This document shows, piece by piece, positions 9,136-18,171 of a DNA stretch of 64,000 nt. The position numbers and the translations under genes were made by a program. The stretch is taken from assembly GCA_963711675.1 (NCBI GenBank), contig CAVQFB010000004.1, forward strand, positions 310,001 through 374,000, written 5' to 3'. Below the pieces are notes generated by a model. It saw only the letters and a program-made list of their open reading frames with translations. It did not search any database and was not told the origin of the DNA. This DNA is from CAVQFB01 sp963711675 (GTDB lineage Bacteria > Acidobacteriota > Terriglobia > Terriglobales > Acidobacteriaceae). Positions within the stretch are counted from its first letter, which is position 1. Each line of letters begins with the position of its first letter.

Positions 9136-9830
9136 GGGATCCTCCTAAATTTCGGTTCTCGGTTCTTGAGGGTCTGGCAGTCGGATGATCGGCTCGGAGC
9201 GAGTAGCGATGAGTGGTCGCAGACGCAGAGCGAAACGATGCCAGCACAGAGCTACGAGGAGGACGAGCTAGTCGGAACCGAAGAGGCTGGGACGCACCTG
9301 CGAAGGCAGCACCGCGAGATAACGGCGCGGGCACACCAGGCAGTGTAGCCAGCAGACCGGCAGGTGCGAATTGGGATGTTCGCGGCGCATGATCATTTGG
9401 ACGATTACACCTTGATTATAGCTCCGAAAATGGCGCGGCGTAACCCCCAATCGCGAGGATTTAGTTACTTCTGTTCACATCAAGAACGTCGAGCCGACAG
9501 TAGTTATCTCTCTCTGGGGAATGAGAAGGAATGAGTGTTCAGCCGTCCCTATGGGACTGGGTCATATTTGTCGTGCACCCAGCATTGTCACGACGCCCCT
9601 CCGGGGCTGAGTAGATGATGATTGGTGGTGCTTCGGGGGTACAGAAGGCACTGATGCGTCTGCGTTAAGTCGAGGAGCGCGCGGGCAAGAGTTGTCCACG
9701 TGGTCAAGGGTACCCACGCGGGGATCAGACAACGCGGGCGAGGGCGCCCGCGCCACACGTGAGCGTGGAATATACGGAATCCGGCTTGCCATGTTTTGCG
9801 TCTTATATGTTTTACTCCCCTTAAATAGTC
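9136..9830. other. 695-bp intergenic region with a dispersed REP palindrome
   Basis: No convincing gene. The ribosome site of the aminotransferase lies at 9138-9145. From about 9550 the DNA looks like assorted dispersed repeats (CGCCCCTCCGGGGCTGAG near 9592). The 26-bp palindromic sequence at 9734-9759, containing GGGCGAGGGCGCCCGCGCC, recurs exactly at 24459-24484. Confidence 0.6.
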
Positions 9831-10787
9831 ATGACTGAAGCGCAGCGCCAGCACCGTTGGAGCGTGATCCTTGCCTTCGGACTGGTCTACCTGTTCTGGG
9901 GGTCGACGTACCTAGGCATTCGCATCGCGGTCGAACACATCCCGCCCGCGCTGATGTGCGGCGTGCGCTTCAGCATAGCCGGTACGCTGATGCTGGCTTA
10001 CTGCCGTCTCAAGGGGCGGCGGGTACGCTACAGCGCCGTGCAGCTTATGCACATGGCGACGATCGGCACGCTCCTGCTGATGGGTGGAAACCTGACGCTC
10101 TCCTACGCGGAGAAGACTGTGCCTTCGGGATTGGCCGCGCTCGTGATCGCGAGCACGCCGCTCTGGTTTCTGGTCCTGGATTCGCTTCTGCTTGGCGACC
10201 ATCACATCTCAGCGCGCGGCTTGGTTGGGCTTGGACTGGGCATCGCGGGAATCGTCGTGTTGCTGTGGCCCAAACTCACGGCCACCGGTTCAATCGGCAA
10301 GCAGGAACTGTGGTGGTCGCTGAGCCTGCTCGGAGGATCGTTCAGTTGGGCGCTGGGTTCGGTCCTGTCAAAACGCTGGCAGTCGGCGGAGGTTGATCCC
10401 TTCAGCGGTACCGCCTGGCAAGTGATCTTCGCCGGTCTGGCGAATCTGATCTTCGCATTGCTCTTTGAGGACATCTCACACACGGTTTGGACGGTTCGAG
10501 GCGTTAGCGCGGTCCTTTATCTGGTCGTCGGCGGATCGTGGATCGGCTACACCGCTTATATCTGGCTGTTGCGTCACGTTCCTACTTCTAAAGTCGCGAC
10601 CTACGCCTATGTGAATCCGGTGGTCGCGGTATTTCTCGGCTGGCTGATCGAGCACGAAAGCGTCGATGCGTATATTCTTGCGGGCAGCGCCGTGGTTGTC
10701 GCCTCCGTGATTCTGGTGACAAGCGCGAAGGTAAGCGCGAAGACCGTGGCGGAAGAAATGCCAGCAGTCGAAGCGGCCGGAGATTGA
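9831..10787 (+). CDS. EamA/DMT-family transporter
   Basis: Inner-membrane drug/metabolite transporter of 318 residues with ten hydrophobic segments in two EamA halves. Visible: YLFWGSTYLGIRIAVEHIPP at the first helix, GLAALVIASTPLWFLVLD at helices 3-4, and YAYVNPVVAVFLGWL near the end. The opening resembles the RhaT/YedA-like subgroup more than the transporter at 2143. It starts at ATG 9831; TTAAAT sits just before and there is no clear Shine-Dalgarno. The gap to the rhomboid gene is 31 bp, so the two may be cotranscribed. Substrate unknown. Confidence 0.93.
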   Translation: MTEAQRQHRWSVILAFGLVYLFWGSTYLGIRIAVEHIPPALMCGVRFSIAGTLMLAYCRLKGRRVRYSAVQLMHMATIGTLLLMGGNLTLSYAEKTVPSGLAALVIASTPLWFLVLDSLLLGDHHISARGLVGLGLGIAGIVVLLWPKLTATGSIGKQELWWSLSLLGGSFSWALGSVLSKRWQSAEVDPFSGTAWQVIFAGLANLIFALLFEDISHTVWTVRGVSAVLYLVVGGSWIGYTAYIWLLRHVPTSKVATYAYVNPVVAVFLGWLIEHESVDAYILAGSAVVVASVILVTSAKVSAKTVAEEMPAVEAAGD

Positions 10788-10818
10788 CACGGGATTCGAG
10801 CGTGCGTAGAGCAAGAAT

Positions 10819-12093
10819 ATGAGCATTTCCTATCAAGACGGCCAGACTTCAACTGGCTATCCAGCGCCTGAGAATTCTGTGCCCTTGCGGCGAATCATTC
10901 CTACACCTGTGGTGACACGAGCGCTGGTCGGGATCAACGCGGCCGTATTCGTATTGATGGTCGCGAGCGGCATTTCGCCGACCGAACCCACTACTGCCCA
11001 GCTGCTGAAATGGGGAGCGAATTGGGGACCGCTGTCGCTGGGTGATCAGCCCTGGCGCCTGCTGACGTCGAATTACCTGCACATTGGAATCATCCACATT
11101 GCCCTGAACATGTGGTGCCTGTGGGATCTCGGCCAGCTCTCGGAGTTCATCTTCGGCCGGTGGACGTTGCTGCTGATCTATACGGCGTGCGGCTTGGCGG
11201 GCAGCATCGCGAGCCTGTGGTGGCACCCGATGGTGTATGGCGCCGGCGCGTCTGGTGCGATCTTTGGCCTCGCCGGTGCATTGATCACGGCAATATATCT
11301 GGGAAAGCTGCCGTTTCCGCGGCAGGGATTCCAGAAGACTCTTCGTAGCCTGTTGACCTTTGCCGGCTACAACTTGCTGTTCGGTGCTGTCGGTCGCGGG
11401 ATCGACAACTCAGCGCACATCGGCGGCCTCCTGATGGGGCTGGCCTTGGGGGCGGTGATCGGCCAGTTTCTGACCGAGACTCCCGAGTCGCGGGCCGGAC
11501 GCGAACGCTTCGTTTTCATGCTGGCGGCGATCGTGCTACTCGCGTCGGGCGCTCTGGTGAAGCGTCAAGAAGGGGATGTTGTTTTTGTGGTGCAGGCGCG
11601 CGACGCTCTCGCCAAGGGACAGCCCGACGCTGCCATCAAGGCCTTGCAAAATGTTGGAAAAAATTCCAAGGACAATACTGCTCTCGTGCTGCTGGGAAAT
11701 GCCTACTTGCAGAAGAAGGATTATGCCCAGGCAGAAGTTACGCTAAAGCGGGCCGAGGCCAACGATCCCAGCGATCCGGCGGTGCAATACAATCTTGGCC
11801 TTCTCTATCAATCCACCAATCGTTTTGAACCGGCGCGGCAGATTTTTGTGAAGCTCTCGCAGTCCAACCCGAGAGATGATGAAGTCTGGATGATGCTGGG
11901 ATCATCGCTAGACGGGCTGGGTCGGGAGAGCGAAGCCGTGCAGGCCTACCAGCAAGCCGTGTCGCTCAACCCGAAAAATGGGGAGGCGTACCGGTTGTTG
12001 GGGTTGGCGTATACAGTCCAGGGAAGGACCGCGGAGGCAGACGCTGCGCTCCAGAAGGCCAGGGAACTGGGGAGTGCCGCAAAGCGGCAGTAG
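10819..12093 (+). CDS. Rhomboid-family intramembrane serine protease with C-terminal TPRs
   Basis: Membrane protease of 424 residues that cleaves transmembrane substrates. The rhomboid domain (about 30-225) shows LHIGIIHIALNMWCLWDLG, the catalytic serine in AGASGAIFGLAGAL and the catalytic histidine in NSAHIGGLLMGLALGA. After a last membrane segment, residues about 250-420 form three or four TPR units (PDAAIKALQNVGKNSKDNTALVLLG; PSDPAVQYNLGLLYQ), probably cytoplasmic and probably for partner or substrate binding. Rhomboid-TPR fusions are known in several phyla. The start ATG is 31 bp after the EamA gene. Confidence 0.94.
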   Translation: MSISYQDGQTSTGYPAPENSVPLRRIIPTPVVTRALVGINAAVFVLMVASGISPTEPTTAQLLKWGANWGPLSLGDQPWRLLTSNYLHIGIIHIALNMWCLWDLGQLSEFIFGRWTLLLIYTACGLAGSIASLWWHPMVYGAGASGAIFGLAGALITAIYLGKLPFPRQGFQKTLRSLLTFAGYNLLFGAVGRGIDNSAHIGGLLMGLALGAVIGQFLTETPESRAGRERFVFMLAAIVLLASGALVKRQEGDVVFVVQARDALAKGQPDAAIKALQNVGKNSKDNTALVLLGNAYLQKKDYAQAEVTLKRAEANDPSDPAVQYNLGLLYQSTNRFEPARQIFVKLSQSNPRDDEVWMMLGSSLDGLGRESEAVQAYQQAVSLNPKNGEAYRLLGLAYTVQGRTAEADAALQKARELGSAAKRQ

Positions 12094-12105
12094 CGTCAGC
12101 CCGAC

Positions 12106-12789
12106 CTATTCTGAGCTCTCCGCCTCTTCTTCCTTGTCGTTGACCAGGTCGACAATGTGTCCGCGAATGGAGAAGGTCAGCTTCTTCCCATCGGGCGATT
12201 CGAAGGTGACTCGCACTGGATCGCGCTGCCACCTGGGAGCGGAGCACTCTTCCTCTGAGGTGTCGCCGGGATCTCCCTCTCCCATGGGCTTCTTCAGCAC
12301 GGGCTTGCGCCGCCCCAGCTGGGCGACTACGGCAAACACTTTCTTCCCGTCGTCGGAGACGCCGCAGTAGGCAATGTAGTCCCGATACCAATTGGCGGTC
12401 GAGACAAAGCTGTCGAATTCGGGCAAGTTGATCTGAGAAATTCGGGCTGTCATCCGGTCAACCAGCAACCAGCCGCCGCGTTGCCACTGCCAGCGGGGTG
12501 CCGCAGCGGATTCGTCCGGCAGAGTGTCATTCAGACGAAAGCCCCGCCGCACCACGAACAGGCGCTCCGTGACTTCATGGGGTGCACCGATTGTGTATTC
12601 CTTCAGGCGAGCGTCCACGTACAGGGGTCTCACTTTGAGATTGACGTATTTCTCATCGCCTTGACCCAGCTGGAACTTTGTCGGGGTCGCCTTCCCGAAG
12701 GTGATGACGTGGGCTTTAGTGGCAGAACGCGCGATTGGCGCGAGAAAAAGCGAAAGTGAGAGGGCAAGGCTCAGGAACTGGGGTGACAT
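12106..12789 (-). CDS. Exported protein of unknown function
   Basis: 227 residues. A signal peptide is clear (FLSLALSLSLFLAPIARSA, cleavage near residue 23). The mature part has beta-rich segments such as KYVNLKVRPLYVDARLKEYTIG and NWYRDYIAYCGVSDDGKKVF, which look like propeller-type strands, but no named domain is recognised. The C-terminus is acidic (NDKEEEAESSE). It converges with the rhomboid gene, 12 bp stop to stop. Function unknown. Confidence 0.75.
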   Translation of the reverse strand: MSPQFLSLALSLSLFLAPIARSATKAHVITFGKATPTKFQLGQGDEKYVNLKVRPLYVDARLKEYTIGAPHEVTERLFVVRRGFRLNDTLPDESAAAPRWQWQRGGWLLVDRMTARISQINLPEFDSFVSTANWYRDYIAYCGVSDDGKKVFAVVAQLGRRKPVLKKPMGEGDPGDTSEEECSAPRWQRDPVRVTFESPDGKKLTFSIRGHIVDLVNDKEEEAESSE

Positions 12790-13088
12790 GCTATCAGCCT
12801 AGGCACCAGTGCACGCGGAAAACAAGTTTGATTGATACACACGTTTGGTCAGGTCAGGTTCAGAAGCGGAAATCGATCGAGACTGGCACGCCGAGACCTT
12901 GGTAATTCTCCGGATTCGCGCGGAAACGATTTTGGGACCGTTAAACTACCGCTGTGAGAAAAATCTATTAAAATGATTCAATAGTCGTACGGAGCAGTAT
13001 TTCGATTTGGTGTAGGCATGAATTCCCCCTCAGATCCCCGGGTAACCTCCCCTTCAAACGCAATTCCCAACATCGTCTGGAAGAGGTA

Positions 13089-14060
13089 TTGGTTCGCCGG
13101 CGTGCGCCGCGCGTGCTGGTAGTCGACGACAATGCGGATAACGCGGCCCTGATGAGCATGCTACTCTCCAGCCGGGGCTACGACGCGGTGGTGGTGCTCC
13201 ACGCGGCTGATGCGGAAGCTGAGATTCGCCGTGATCCTCCGGACCTCATCCTGCTGGATGTGGTCATGCCGGGGAAGTCGGGCTACGAGCTCTGCCGTGA
13301 ACTGAAAGAGGATCCCGCCACGCGGCTGATCCCGATCGTGATGATTACCGGGCTCAGCGATCGCCAAGACCGATTGAGGGGAATTGAGGCCGGAGCCGAC
13401 GATTTTCTCAACAAGCCCATCTTTCCCGAGGAACTTTTCGCCCGCGTCAAGTCCCTGATCAAGCTGAAGGAATTCACCGACGAACTCGAAACTGCCGAGT
13501 CCGTGCTGTGCACTTTGGGCCGGAGCGTTGAGTCACGCGACCCCTACACCGACGGCCATTGCGAACGCCTGGCACAAAACGCGTCGGATCTCGGTCGCCA
13601 CCTCGGTCTGCAGGAGGAGTCCATCGTTGCCTTGCGCCGCGGTGGCTACCTGCACGACCTGGGCAAGATTGCCGTCCCGGACGAAATCCTCAAGAAGGGC
13701 AGCAATCTAACCGCAGAAGAATGGAAGGTGATGAAGCAGCACCCGGTGACCGGCGAGAATATTTGCAGGCCGCTGCGAACATTACGGTTCGTCCTGCCGA
13801 TCATTCGCCACCATCACGAGCATTCCGACGGCAGCGGCTATCCCGATGGGCTGCGAAAGAATGAGATCCCGCTGCTGCCACGTATCCTCCAGGTCGTCGA
13901 CGTGTATGACGCACTTCGTACCGCTCGTCCTTACAAACCGGCGCTGACCCACGAACAGTCTGCATTGACCATGCGCAATGAAGCCAAGTCAGGTCTTTGG
14001 GACGCCGAAATGGTCAACGAGTTCTTTTCCATGTTGGAGAAGAAGCGGCACGTCGCCTAA
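13089..14060 (+). CDS. Response regulator with HD-GYP c-di-GMP phosphodiesterase domain (RpfG-like)
   Basis: 323 residues. The receiver domain (about 7-125) has VVDDNAD, the phospho-acceptor in LILLDVVMPG and the lysine in FLNKPI. The HD-GYP domain (about 145-315) has YLHDLGKIAVPDEIL with the HD pair, HHHEHSDGSGYPDGL with the GYP motif, and VVDVYDALRTARPYKPA. It should hydrolyse c-di-GMP when phosphorylated. The first usable start is TTG 13089 with GAGG very close before it; no in-frame ATG lies upstream, so the true N-terminus is uncertain. No partner histidine kinase is adjacent. Upstream, 12790-13088 is A/T-rich near 12960 and holds no gene. Confidence 0.93.
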   Translation: MVRRRAPRVLVVDDNADNAALMSMLLSSRGYDAVVVLHAADAEAEIRRDPPDLILLDVVMPGKSGYELCRELKEDPATRLIPIVMITGLSDRQDRLRGIEAGADDFLNKPIFPEELFARVKSLIKLKEFTDELETAESVLCTLGRSVESRDPYTDGHCERLAQNASDLGRHLGLQEESIVALRRGGYLHDLGKIAVPDEILKKGSNLTAEEWKVMKQHPVTGENICRPLRTLRFVLPIIRHHHEHSDGSGYPDGLRKNEIPLLPRILQVVDVYDALRTARPYKPALTHEQSALTMRNEAKSGLWDAEMVNEFFSMLEKKRHVA

Positions 14061-14275
14061 GGGTTTTCCGCCAACTGCCCTGGACCAGACCCAGGTTGGC
14101 TTCGCGCCCAGCTTCCGGACAGGCGTCTAGTATGTTACCTTTCAGTGGTTTGCAGCTAACTCTTCTTAGCAGCAGCCGGCTCGTCTCTGGCCCCTCTGCA
14201 AGTCGCATCTAAGTGTGAGGTTGACAGTTGGCTGGAAACATCGTCTGAGCCCATGAGGGGCACTGGGAACCCGGG

Positions 14276-15034
14276 TTGAAATCGTTCACCTACAGCATCG
14301 TAATACCGGCGTACAACGAGAGCGCGCGCATTGGCGCGACTCTGAAAAGAGTGCTGGCCTATGTAGACAGCCGGTCGTGGAACGCGGAAGTCATCGTTGT
14401 CAATGACGGCTCGCGCGATGACACGGCGGCGGTTGTGCGCAGCTTTGCCGAGCGGGACAGTCGGCTGCGGCTGGTGGAGAACCCCGGGAACCGCGGAAAA
14501 GGATACAGCGTCCGCAACGGCATGATGAACGCCTCCGGGGAACTGCTGTTCTTCACGGATGCGGACATGTCGTCGCCGATCGAGGAAGCTCCCAAGCTAC
14601 TGGAGGCCATTGCAGCTGGCGCGGACGTCGCGGTCGGCTCACGGTGGTTGCGGTCGGAGACCCAAACGCAACGGCAGCCTCTGTATCGCCAGCTTTTTGG
14701 GCGTATTTTCAACGCTGCGTTGCGAATCGTCCTGGGACTGAGCTATGCCGATACGCAGTGTGGGTTCAAGATATTTACCCGCCGAGCGGCTCACATCATT
14801 TTCCCGCTGCAGAGGATCGACCGGTGGGGCTTCGATCCGGAACTGCTTTTTCTCGCGAAACGGTTCGGGTTCAAGGTCTCCGAGATTCCGATCGCGTGGG
14901 CGCACAGCGAAGGCAGCCGCATTCGCTACTTCCGTGACGGCATGCACATGTTCTGGGAGATGCTCAAGATTCGCTGGTACTCACTCTCGGGGAAATACGA
15001 TACCCCTCGCACGCACTCGGTTGAGGCTCTATGA
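14276..15034 (+). CDS. Family 2 glycosyltransferase (polyprenyl/dolichyl-phosphate glucosyltransferase type)
   Basis: 252-residue GT-A enzyme. Visible: SIVIPAYNESARIGATLKRV, VIVVNDGSRDDTAAVV, the metal-binding DADMSSP, AVGSRWLR and SYADTQCGFKIFTR; the last is typical of ALG5-like dolichyl-phosphate glucosyltransferases and bacterial homologues that charge polyprenyl phosphate with a sugar. The C-terminal membrane helices of DPM1/GtrB types are absent. The start is TTG 14276 (KSFTYSIVIP); no ATG is in frame. Its stop overlaps the convergent 15029-15295 gene by 6 bp. Confidence 0.88.
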   Translation: MKSFTYSIVIPAYNESARIGATLKRVLAYVDSRSWNAEVIVVNDGSRDDTAAVVRSFAERDSRLRLVENPGNRGKGYSVRNGMMNASGELLFFTDADMSSPIEEAPKLLEAIAAGADVAVGSRWLRSETQTQRQPLYRQLFGRIFNAALRIVLGLSYADTQCGFKIFTRRAAHIIFPLQRIDRWGFDPELLFLAKRFGFKVSEIPIAWAHSEGSRIRYFRDGMHMFWEMLKIRWYSLSGKYDTPRTHSVEAL

Positions 15035-15295
15035 GGCTGATCGCAGGTCCTGAACCCGGGGATGCAGCCTGACGCCTTTGCCCTCTTCGAAGCTCAGAGT
15101 CATCACCGCTGCACACTGATCACAAAGCCAGAAGAATTCCACGCGCGGCGCCAGCCGTCCATGGTCAGGATCTCCAGGGAGCAAACTGGGGGCTTGCGGT
15201 TTCGCGGGGGAATGCCGCTCGATCCGATAAAGCCGACCTTCATGCCAATAGCGGAATTGAACAGAACAGGCGGGGTTAGCGCACTTCGAAACCAT
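15029..15295 (-). CDS. Small CxxxxC/CxxC zinc-binding-type protein
   Basis: 88 residues, cytosolic. Two cysteine groups are visible: KCANPACSVQFRY near the N-terminus and LCDQCAAVMTL near residue 60, an arrangement suited to one zinc. Between them lies RLYRIERHSPAK and PRVEFFWLC. Short proteins of this design are common in Acidobacteriota and have no assigned role. It converges with the glycosyltransferase. Confidence 0.7.
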   Translation of the reverse strand: MVSKCANPACSVQFRYWHEGRLYRIERHSPAKPQAPSLLPGDPDHGRLAPRVEFFWLCDQCAAVMTLSFEEGKGVRLHPRVQDLRSAS

Positions 15296-15404
15296 ACAGC
15301 GGGCTGCCTACGGATGGGATAACCGCAGTTTAACCCCGTATTGCTCGGTTTGCTTGTGGAAACTATGCAAAGTTATGCAAAGCTGGCAGATAAAGCGGTC
15401 GAAC

Positions 15405-16526
15405 CTATGCTGATCGTTCTTCGGTAGCCGAGTTAGCCAAACTGGAATGCGCCAGTTCCTCAACTCTGGCGGTCACCCGCCTACCCATTTCCACGGTGCC
15501 AATCGAAGGCTGGGTTGGTTTCGCCAGGTCGACGGTTCTGTTGCCATCCGCCAGCACAGCGGCAACGGCTGACTCGATGCAGGCGGCCTCACGTTCCAAC
15601 CGGAAGGAGTAGCGCAGGAGCATCGCCGCGGAAAGAATCGAACCCAGAGGATTGGCAATTCCGCGGCCGGCAATGTCGGGAGCCGACCCATGCACTGGCT
15701 CGTAGAGTCCAACCGGACCGCCGATGCTGGCTGAGGCGAGAAGTCCGAGGGAACCCACAATACCGCCGGCCTGATCGGAAAGAATGTCGCCGAACATGTT
15801 TTCGGTGACGACCACGTCGAATTCAGTTGGCCGCATCACCAGCAGCATGGCGGCCGAGTCCACGTACATGTGCGAGAGTTTGACGTCGGGATAGTCGCGG
15901 CCGATCCGCGACACGACATCGCGCCACAGCCGAGAACACTCAAGGACATTCGCCTTGTCGATCGAGACCAGCCGGTGACGGCGCGTACGAGCCAGATCGA
16001 AAGCCACGCGGGCGATGCGCTCGATCTCGTGCTCACTGTACCGCATGGTGTTCATTGCCGCTCGCTCGCACGGGGCGCCCTCGATCTGACGGGGATCTCC
16101 GAAATAAAGTCCACCCAGCAGCTCCCGGACGATCATGATGTCCGTGCCCCTGACAACATCAGGGCGGAGAGGCGAGCAATCCTCCAGCGCGGAGTAGGCA
16201 AAGGCGGGACGAAGATTGGCGAACGCACCCAATTCCTGGCGAAGCCTGAGCAGACCTTTTTCTGGGCGAAGATGGCTGGGATAGCTGTCAAACGCAGGCC
16301 CGCCAACCGCGCCCAGCAGAACCGCGGACGACGACAAACAGGCTTGCAGCGTATCGGGCGGCAGCGGGTCGTTGCTCGAAGTCAGGGCTGCGCCACCAAT
16401 GTCTTTTTGTACGATCTCCAGTTTGTGCTGGAAAGAATTCGCAACCACTTCGAGTACGCGAATGGCTTCCGCGGTGACTTCCGGTCCAATACCGTCGCCG
16501 GGCAAGGTGGTGAGTTTCAGAAGCAT
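15405..16526 (-). CDS. leuB: 3-isopropylmalate dehydrogenase
   Basis: 373 residues. Oxidatively decarboxylates 3-isopropylmalate in leucine synthesis. Family marks: LPGDGIGPEVTAEAIRVLE, LLGAVGGPAFD, the substrate arginines in IMIVRELLGGLYFG, the lysine in SIDKANVLECSRLWR, and NMFGDILSDQAGGIVGSLGL with the metal-binding aspartates, then EPVHGSAPDIAGRGIANP (NAD site). It lies downstream of leuA on the same strand with a 143-bp gap. A TAAAAT box 9 nt before the ATG with TTGCGT 16 bp upstream suggests a promoter of its own and a leaderless mRNA. leuC and leuD are not in the window. Confidence 0.96.
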   Translation of the reverse strand: MLLKLTTLPGDGIGPEVTAEAIRVLEVVANSFQHKLEIVQKDIGGAALTSSNDPLPPDTLQACLSSSAVLLGAVGGPAFDSYPSHLRPEKGLLRLRQELGAFANLRPAFAYSALEDCSPLRPDVVRGTDIMIVRELLGGLYFGDPRQIEGAPCERAAMNTMRYSEHEIERIARVAFDLARTRRHRLVSIDKANVLECSRLWRDVVSRIGRDYPDVKLSHMYVDSAAMLLVMRPTEFDVVVTENMFGDILSDQAGGIVGSLGLLASASIGGPVGLYEPVHGSAPDIAGRGIANPLGSILSAAMLLRYSFRLEREAACIESAVAAVLADGNRTVDLAKPTQPSIGTVEMGRRVTARVEELAHSSLANSATEERSA

Positions 16527-16669
16527 GGGAGAGTCATTTTAGTGTGAGTGGGCGTGAACGCAAAACGAACAGCGGGGTCTTTACATTTGCGAGGCCGGCA
16601 GCCTCGGGTAGAGATGAGACCTTGAGTCCAGGGCGCGCACTCGTTCTCGCGCATCCCAGACTCCCAAAG

Positions 16670-18028
16670 CTAAACTCCCCAGAGGTAGTCTTCCTGTTCG
16701 CAGTGATGTTCCGCCATGGAATTCCGCGGCAGGTCGGAGGTGTGGACCTCGGCGGAGAAGGCCATGGGAAACGATCTGTGAATGAAGGGCTCGACCGAGC
16801 GCGTTTCCGGCGCGGCGGCGGCCAGGGCAATGGGCATCTCTCCGAGGCCGGAAAGCGGTTGTCGCTGTGTGTGGCCGTGCGTCTCCCGGATCAACTCCAG
16901 CAGATGATGATCCTGAACGTGCTTGATCCGGTCGGCGAGGATCACGAACTCGCGGTAAACCTCGTCGAGTTGACGACGGTCAAACTGATAACCCAGCTGT
17001 TCGCACCTCAGACCGAGCGCATGCCGGCCCGAGTGCTTGCCCAGAACCAAAGTTGAGTCCGGAACGCCCACCGACTGCGGCGTCATGATCTCGTAAGTCA
17101 GCGGATTCTTCAGCACACCGTCCTGATGGATGCCAGCTTCGTGAGCAAAGGCATTGCGCCCGGTGATCGCCTTGTTGGGCTGGACGGGAACGCCAGTAAT
17201 CTCGCTCAGCATCTGGCTGGACGGGAAGAGGTGCTCGCTGACGATGCCGGTTTCGTAGGGATGCAGGTCGGCACGGACGCGCATAGCCATCACGATCTCT
17301 TCCAGAGAAGCATTTCCGGCGCGCTCGCCGATTCCGTTGATGCTGCACTCCACCTGCCGCGCCCCGGCGTCGATGGCGGCCAAGGAATTGGCCACAGCAA
17401 GGCCGAGGTCGTTGTGGCAGTGAGCGGAGATCGTGACCTTTTCAATTCCGCGGACGCGCTCGCGGATGGTCCGGATCAGCGCGCCAAACTCTGCCGGCAT
17501 CGTATAACCCACGGTGTCGGGAATGTTCAAGGTCGTGGCGCCGGCCTCGATCACCGCTTCGAGGATTTGGCAGAGAAACTCTGGTGCAGTGCGGGTAGCG
17601 TCCTCGGGCGAGAATTCAACGTCCTGACAAAGCGACTTGGCCAGACGGACGGCATCGCGCGCGTGCTCAAGGCATTCCTGGCGGGAAATCCGAAGCTTGT
17701 GCTTGAGATGAATGTCGGAAGTGGCGAGGAAAACGTGGATCCGCGGATGAGCCGCGCCCTTCAACGCATGCCATGCACGTTCAATATCTGGCTTGCAAGC
17801 GCGTGCCAGGCCGGCAATGGTCGGTCGCGAGATGGTGGCGGCGATGGCCTGCACTGCGGCGAAATCGCCTTCCGATGCGATGGGGAATCCGGCTTCAATG
17901 ATGTCCACGCCCAGGCGATCGAGTTGGTGAGCGAGGCGCAGCTTTTCCTGCACATTCATGCTGCAGCCGGGCGACTGCTCGCCATCTCGCAAGGTGGTAT
18001 CGAAAACCGAAATACGTGCTCGTTCCAT
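16670..18028 (-). CDS. leuA: 2-isopropylmalate synthase without C-terminal regulatory domain
   Basis: 452 residues; first committed step of leucine synthesis (2-oxoisovalerate plus acetyl-CoA). Visible: VFDTTLRDGEQSPGCSMNV, EAGFPIASEGDF, NIPDTVGYTMP, SAHCHNDLGLAVANSLAAI with the metal histidines, NGIGERAGNASLEEIVMA, and GRNAFAHEAGIHQDGV. A normal LeuA is 500-570 residues and ends in an allosteric domain that binds leucine. Here the catalytic and subdomain I/II part is followed by only about 60 low-complexity residues, and the 143 bp to leuB cannot hold the missing domain. AGGGGAGG precedes the ATG. Divergent from a LysR gene. Confidence 0.93.
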   Translation of the reverse strand: MERARISVFDTTLRDGEQSPGCSMNVQEKLRLAHQLDRLGVDIIEAGFPIASEGDFAAVQAIAATISRPTIAGLARACKPDIERAWHALKGAAHPRIHVFLATSDIHLKHKLRISRQECLEHARDAVRLAKSLCQDVEFSPEDATRTAPEFLCQILEAVIEAGATTLNIPDTVGYTMPAEFGALIRTIRERVRGIEKVTISAHCHNDLGLAVANSLAAIDAGARQVECSINGIGERAGNASLEEIVMAMRVRADLHPYETGIVSEHLFPSSQMLSEITGVPVQPNKAITGRNAFAHEAGIHQDGVLKNPLTYEIMTPQSVGVPDSTLVLGKHSGRHALGLRCEQLGYQFDRRQLDEVYREFVILADRIKHVQDHHLLELIRETHGHTQRQPLSGLGEMPIALAAAAPETRSVEPFIHRSFPMAFSAEVHTSDLPRNSMAEHHCEQEDYLWGV

Positions 18029-18087
18029 GGGACAGACCTCCCCTGAGGGTGAGCTTAGATGCTACGTGGACAGTGCATTAAAGAAAA

Positions 18088-18154
18088 GCTTATAATCCTG
18101 CAAATATCATTAGCAATTGTTGAGAATATAAGTTTGGCTAATGTCTTTATAAGC
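18088..18154. promoter_or_regulatory. Divergent leuA/LysR control region with repeated CTTATA half-sites
   Basis: The 143-bp gap between leuA and the LysR gene is A/T-rich. GCTTATAA (18088-18095) and TTATAAGC (18147-18154) form an exact inverted pair. GAATATAAG (18124-18132) is a further near-copy of the half-site in inverted orientation. Multiple A/T-rich half-sites between a LysR gene and its divergent target are the normal operator plan of the family. No T-box or leader peptide is seen. Confidence 0.55.
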
Positions 18155-18171
18155 ATTGCTTAAGTGCGCAT

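Noticed and set aside
9562..9854. Minus-strand frames in the 9.1-9.8 kb gap
   Set aside because: They run through dispersed repeats and have no protein-like pattern.
17126..18046. 306-codon plus-strand frame opposite leuA
   Set aside because: Antisense of an unmistakable leuA; no domain.
18029..18171. T-box or leucine leader peptide before leuA
   Set aside because: No run of Leu codons, no T-box or specifier pattern, and leuA has its own ribosome site close by.
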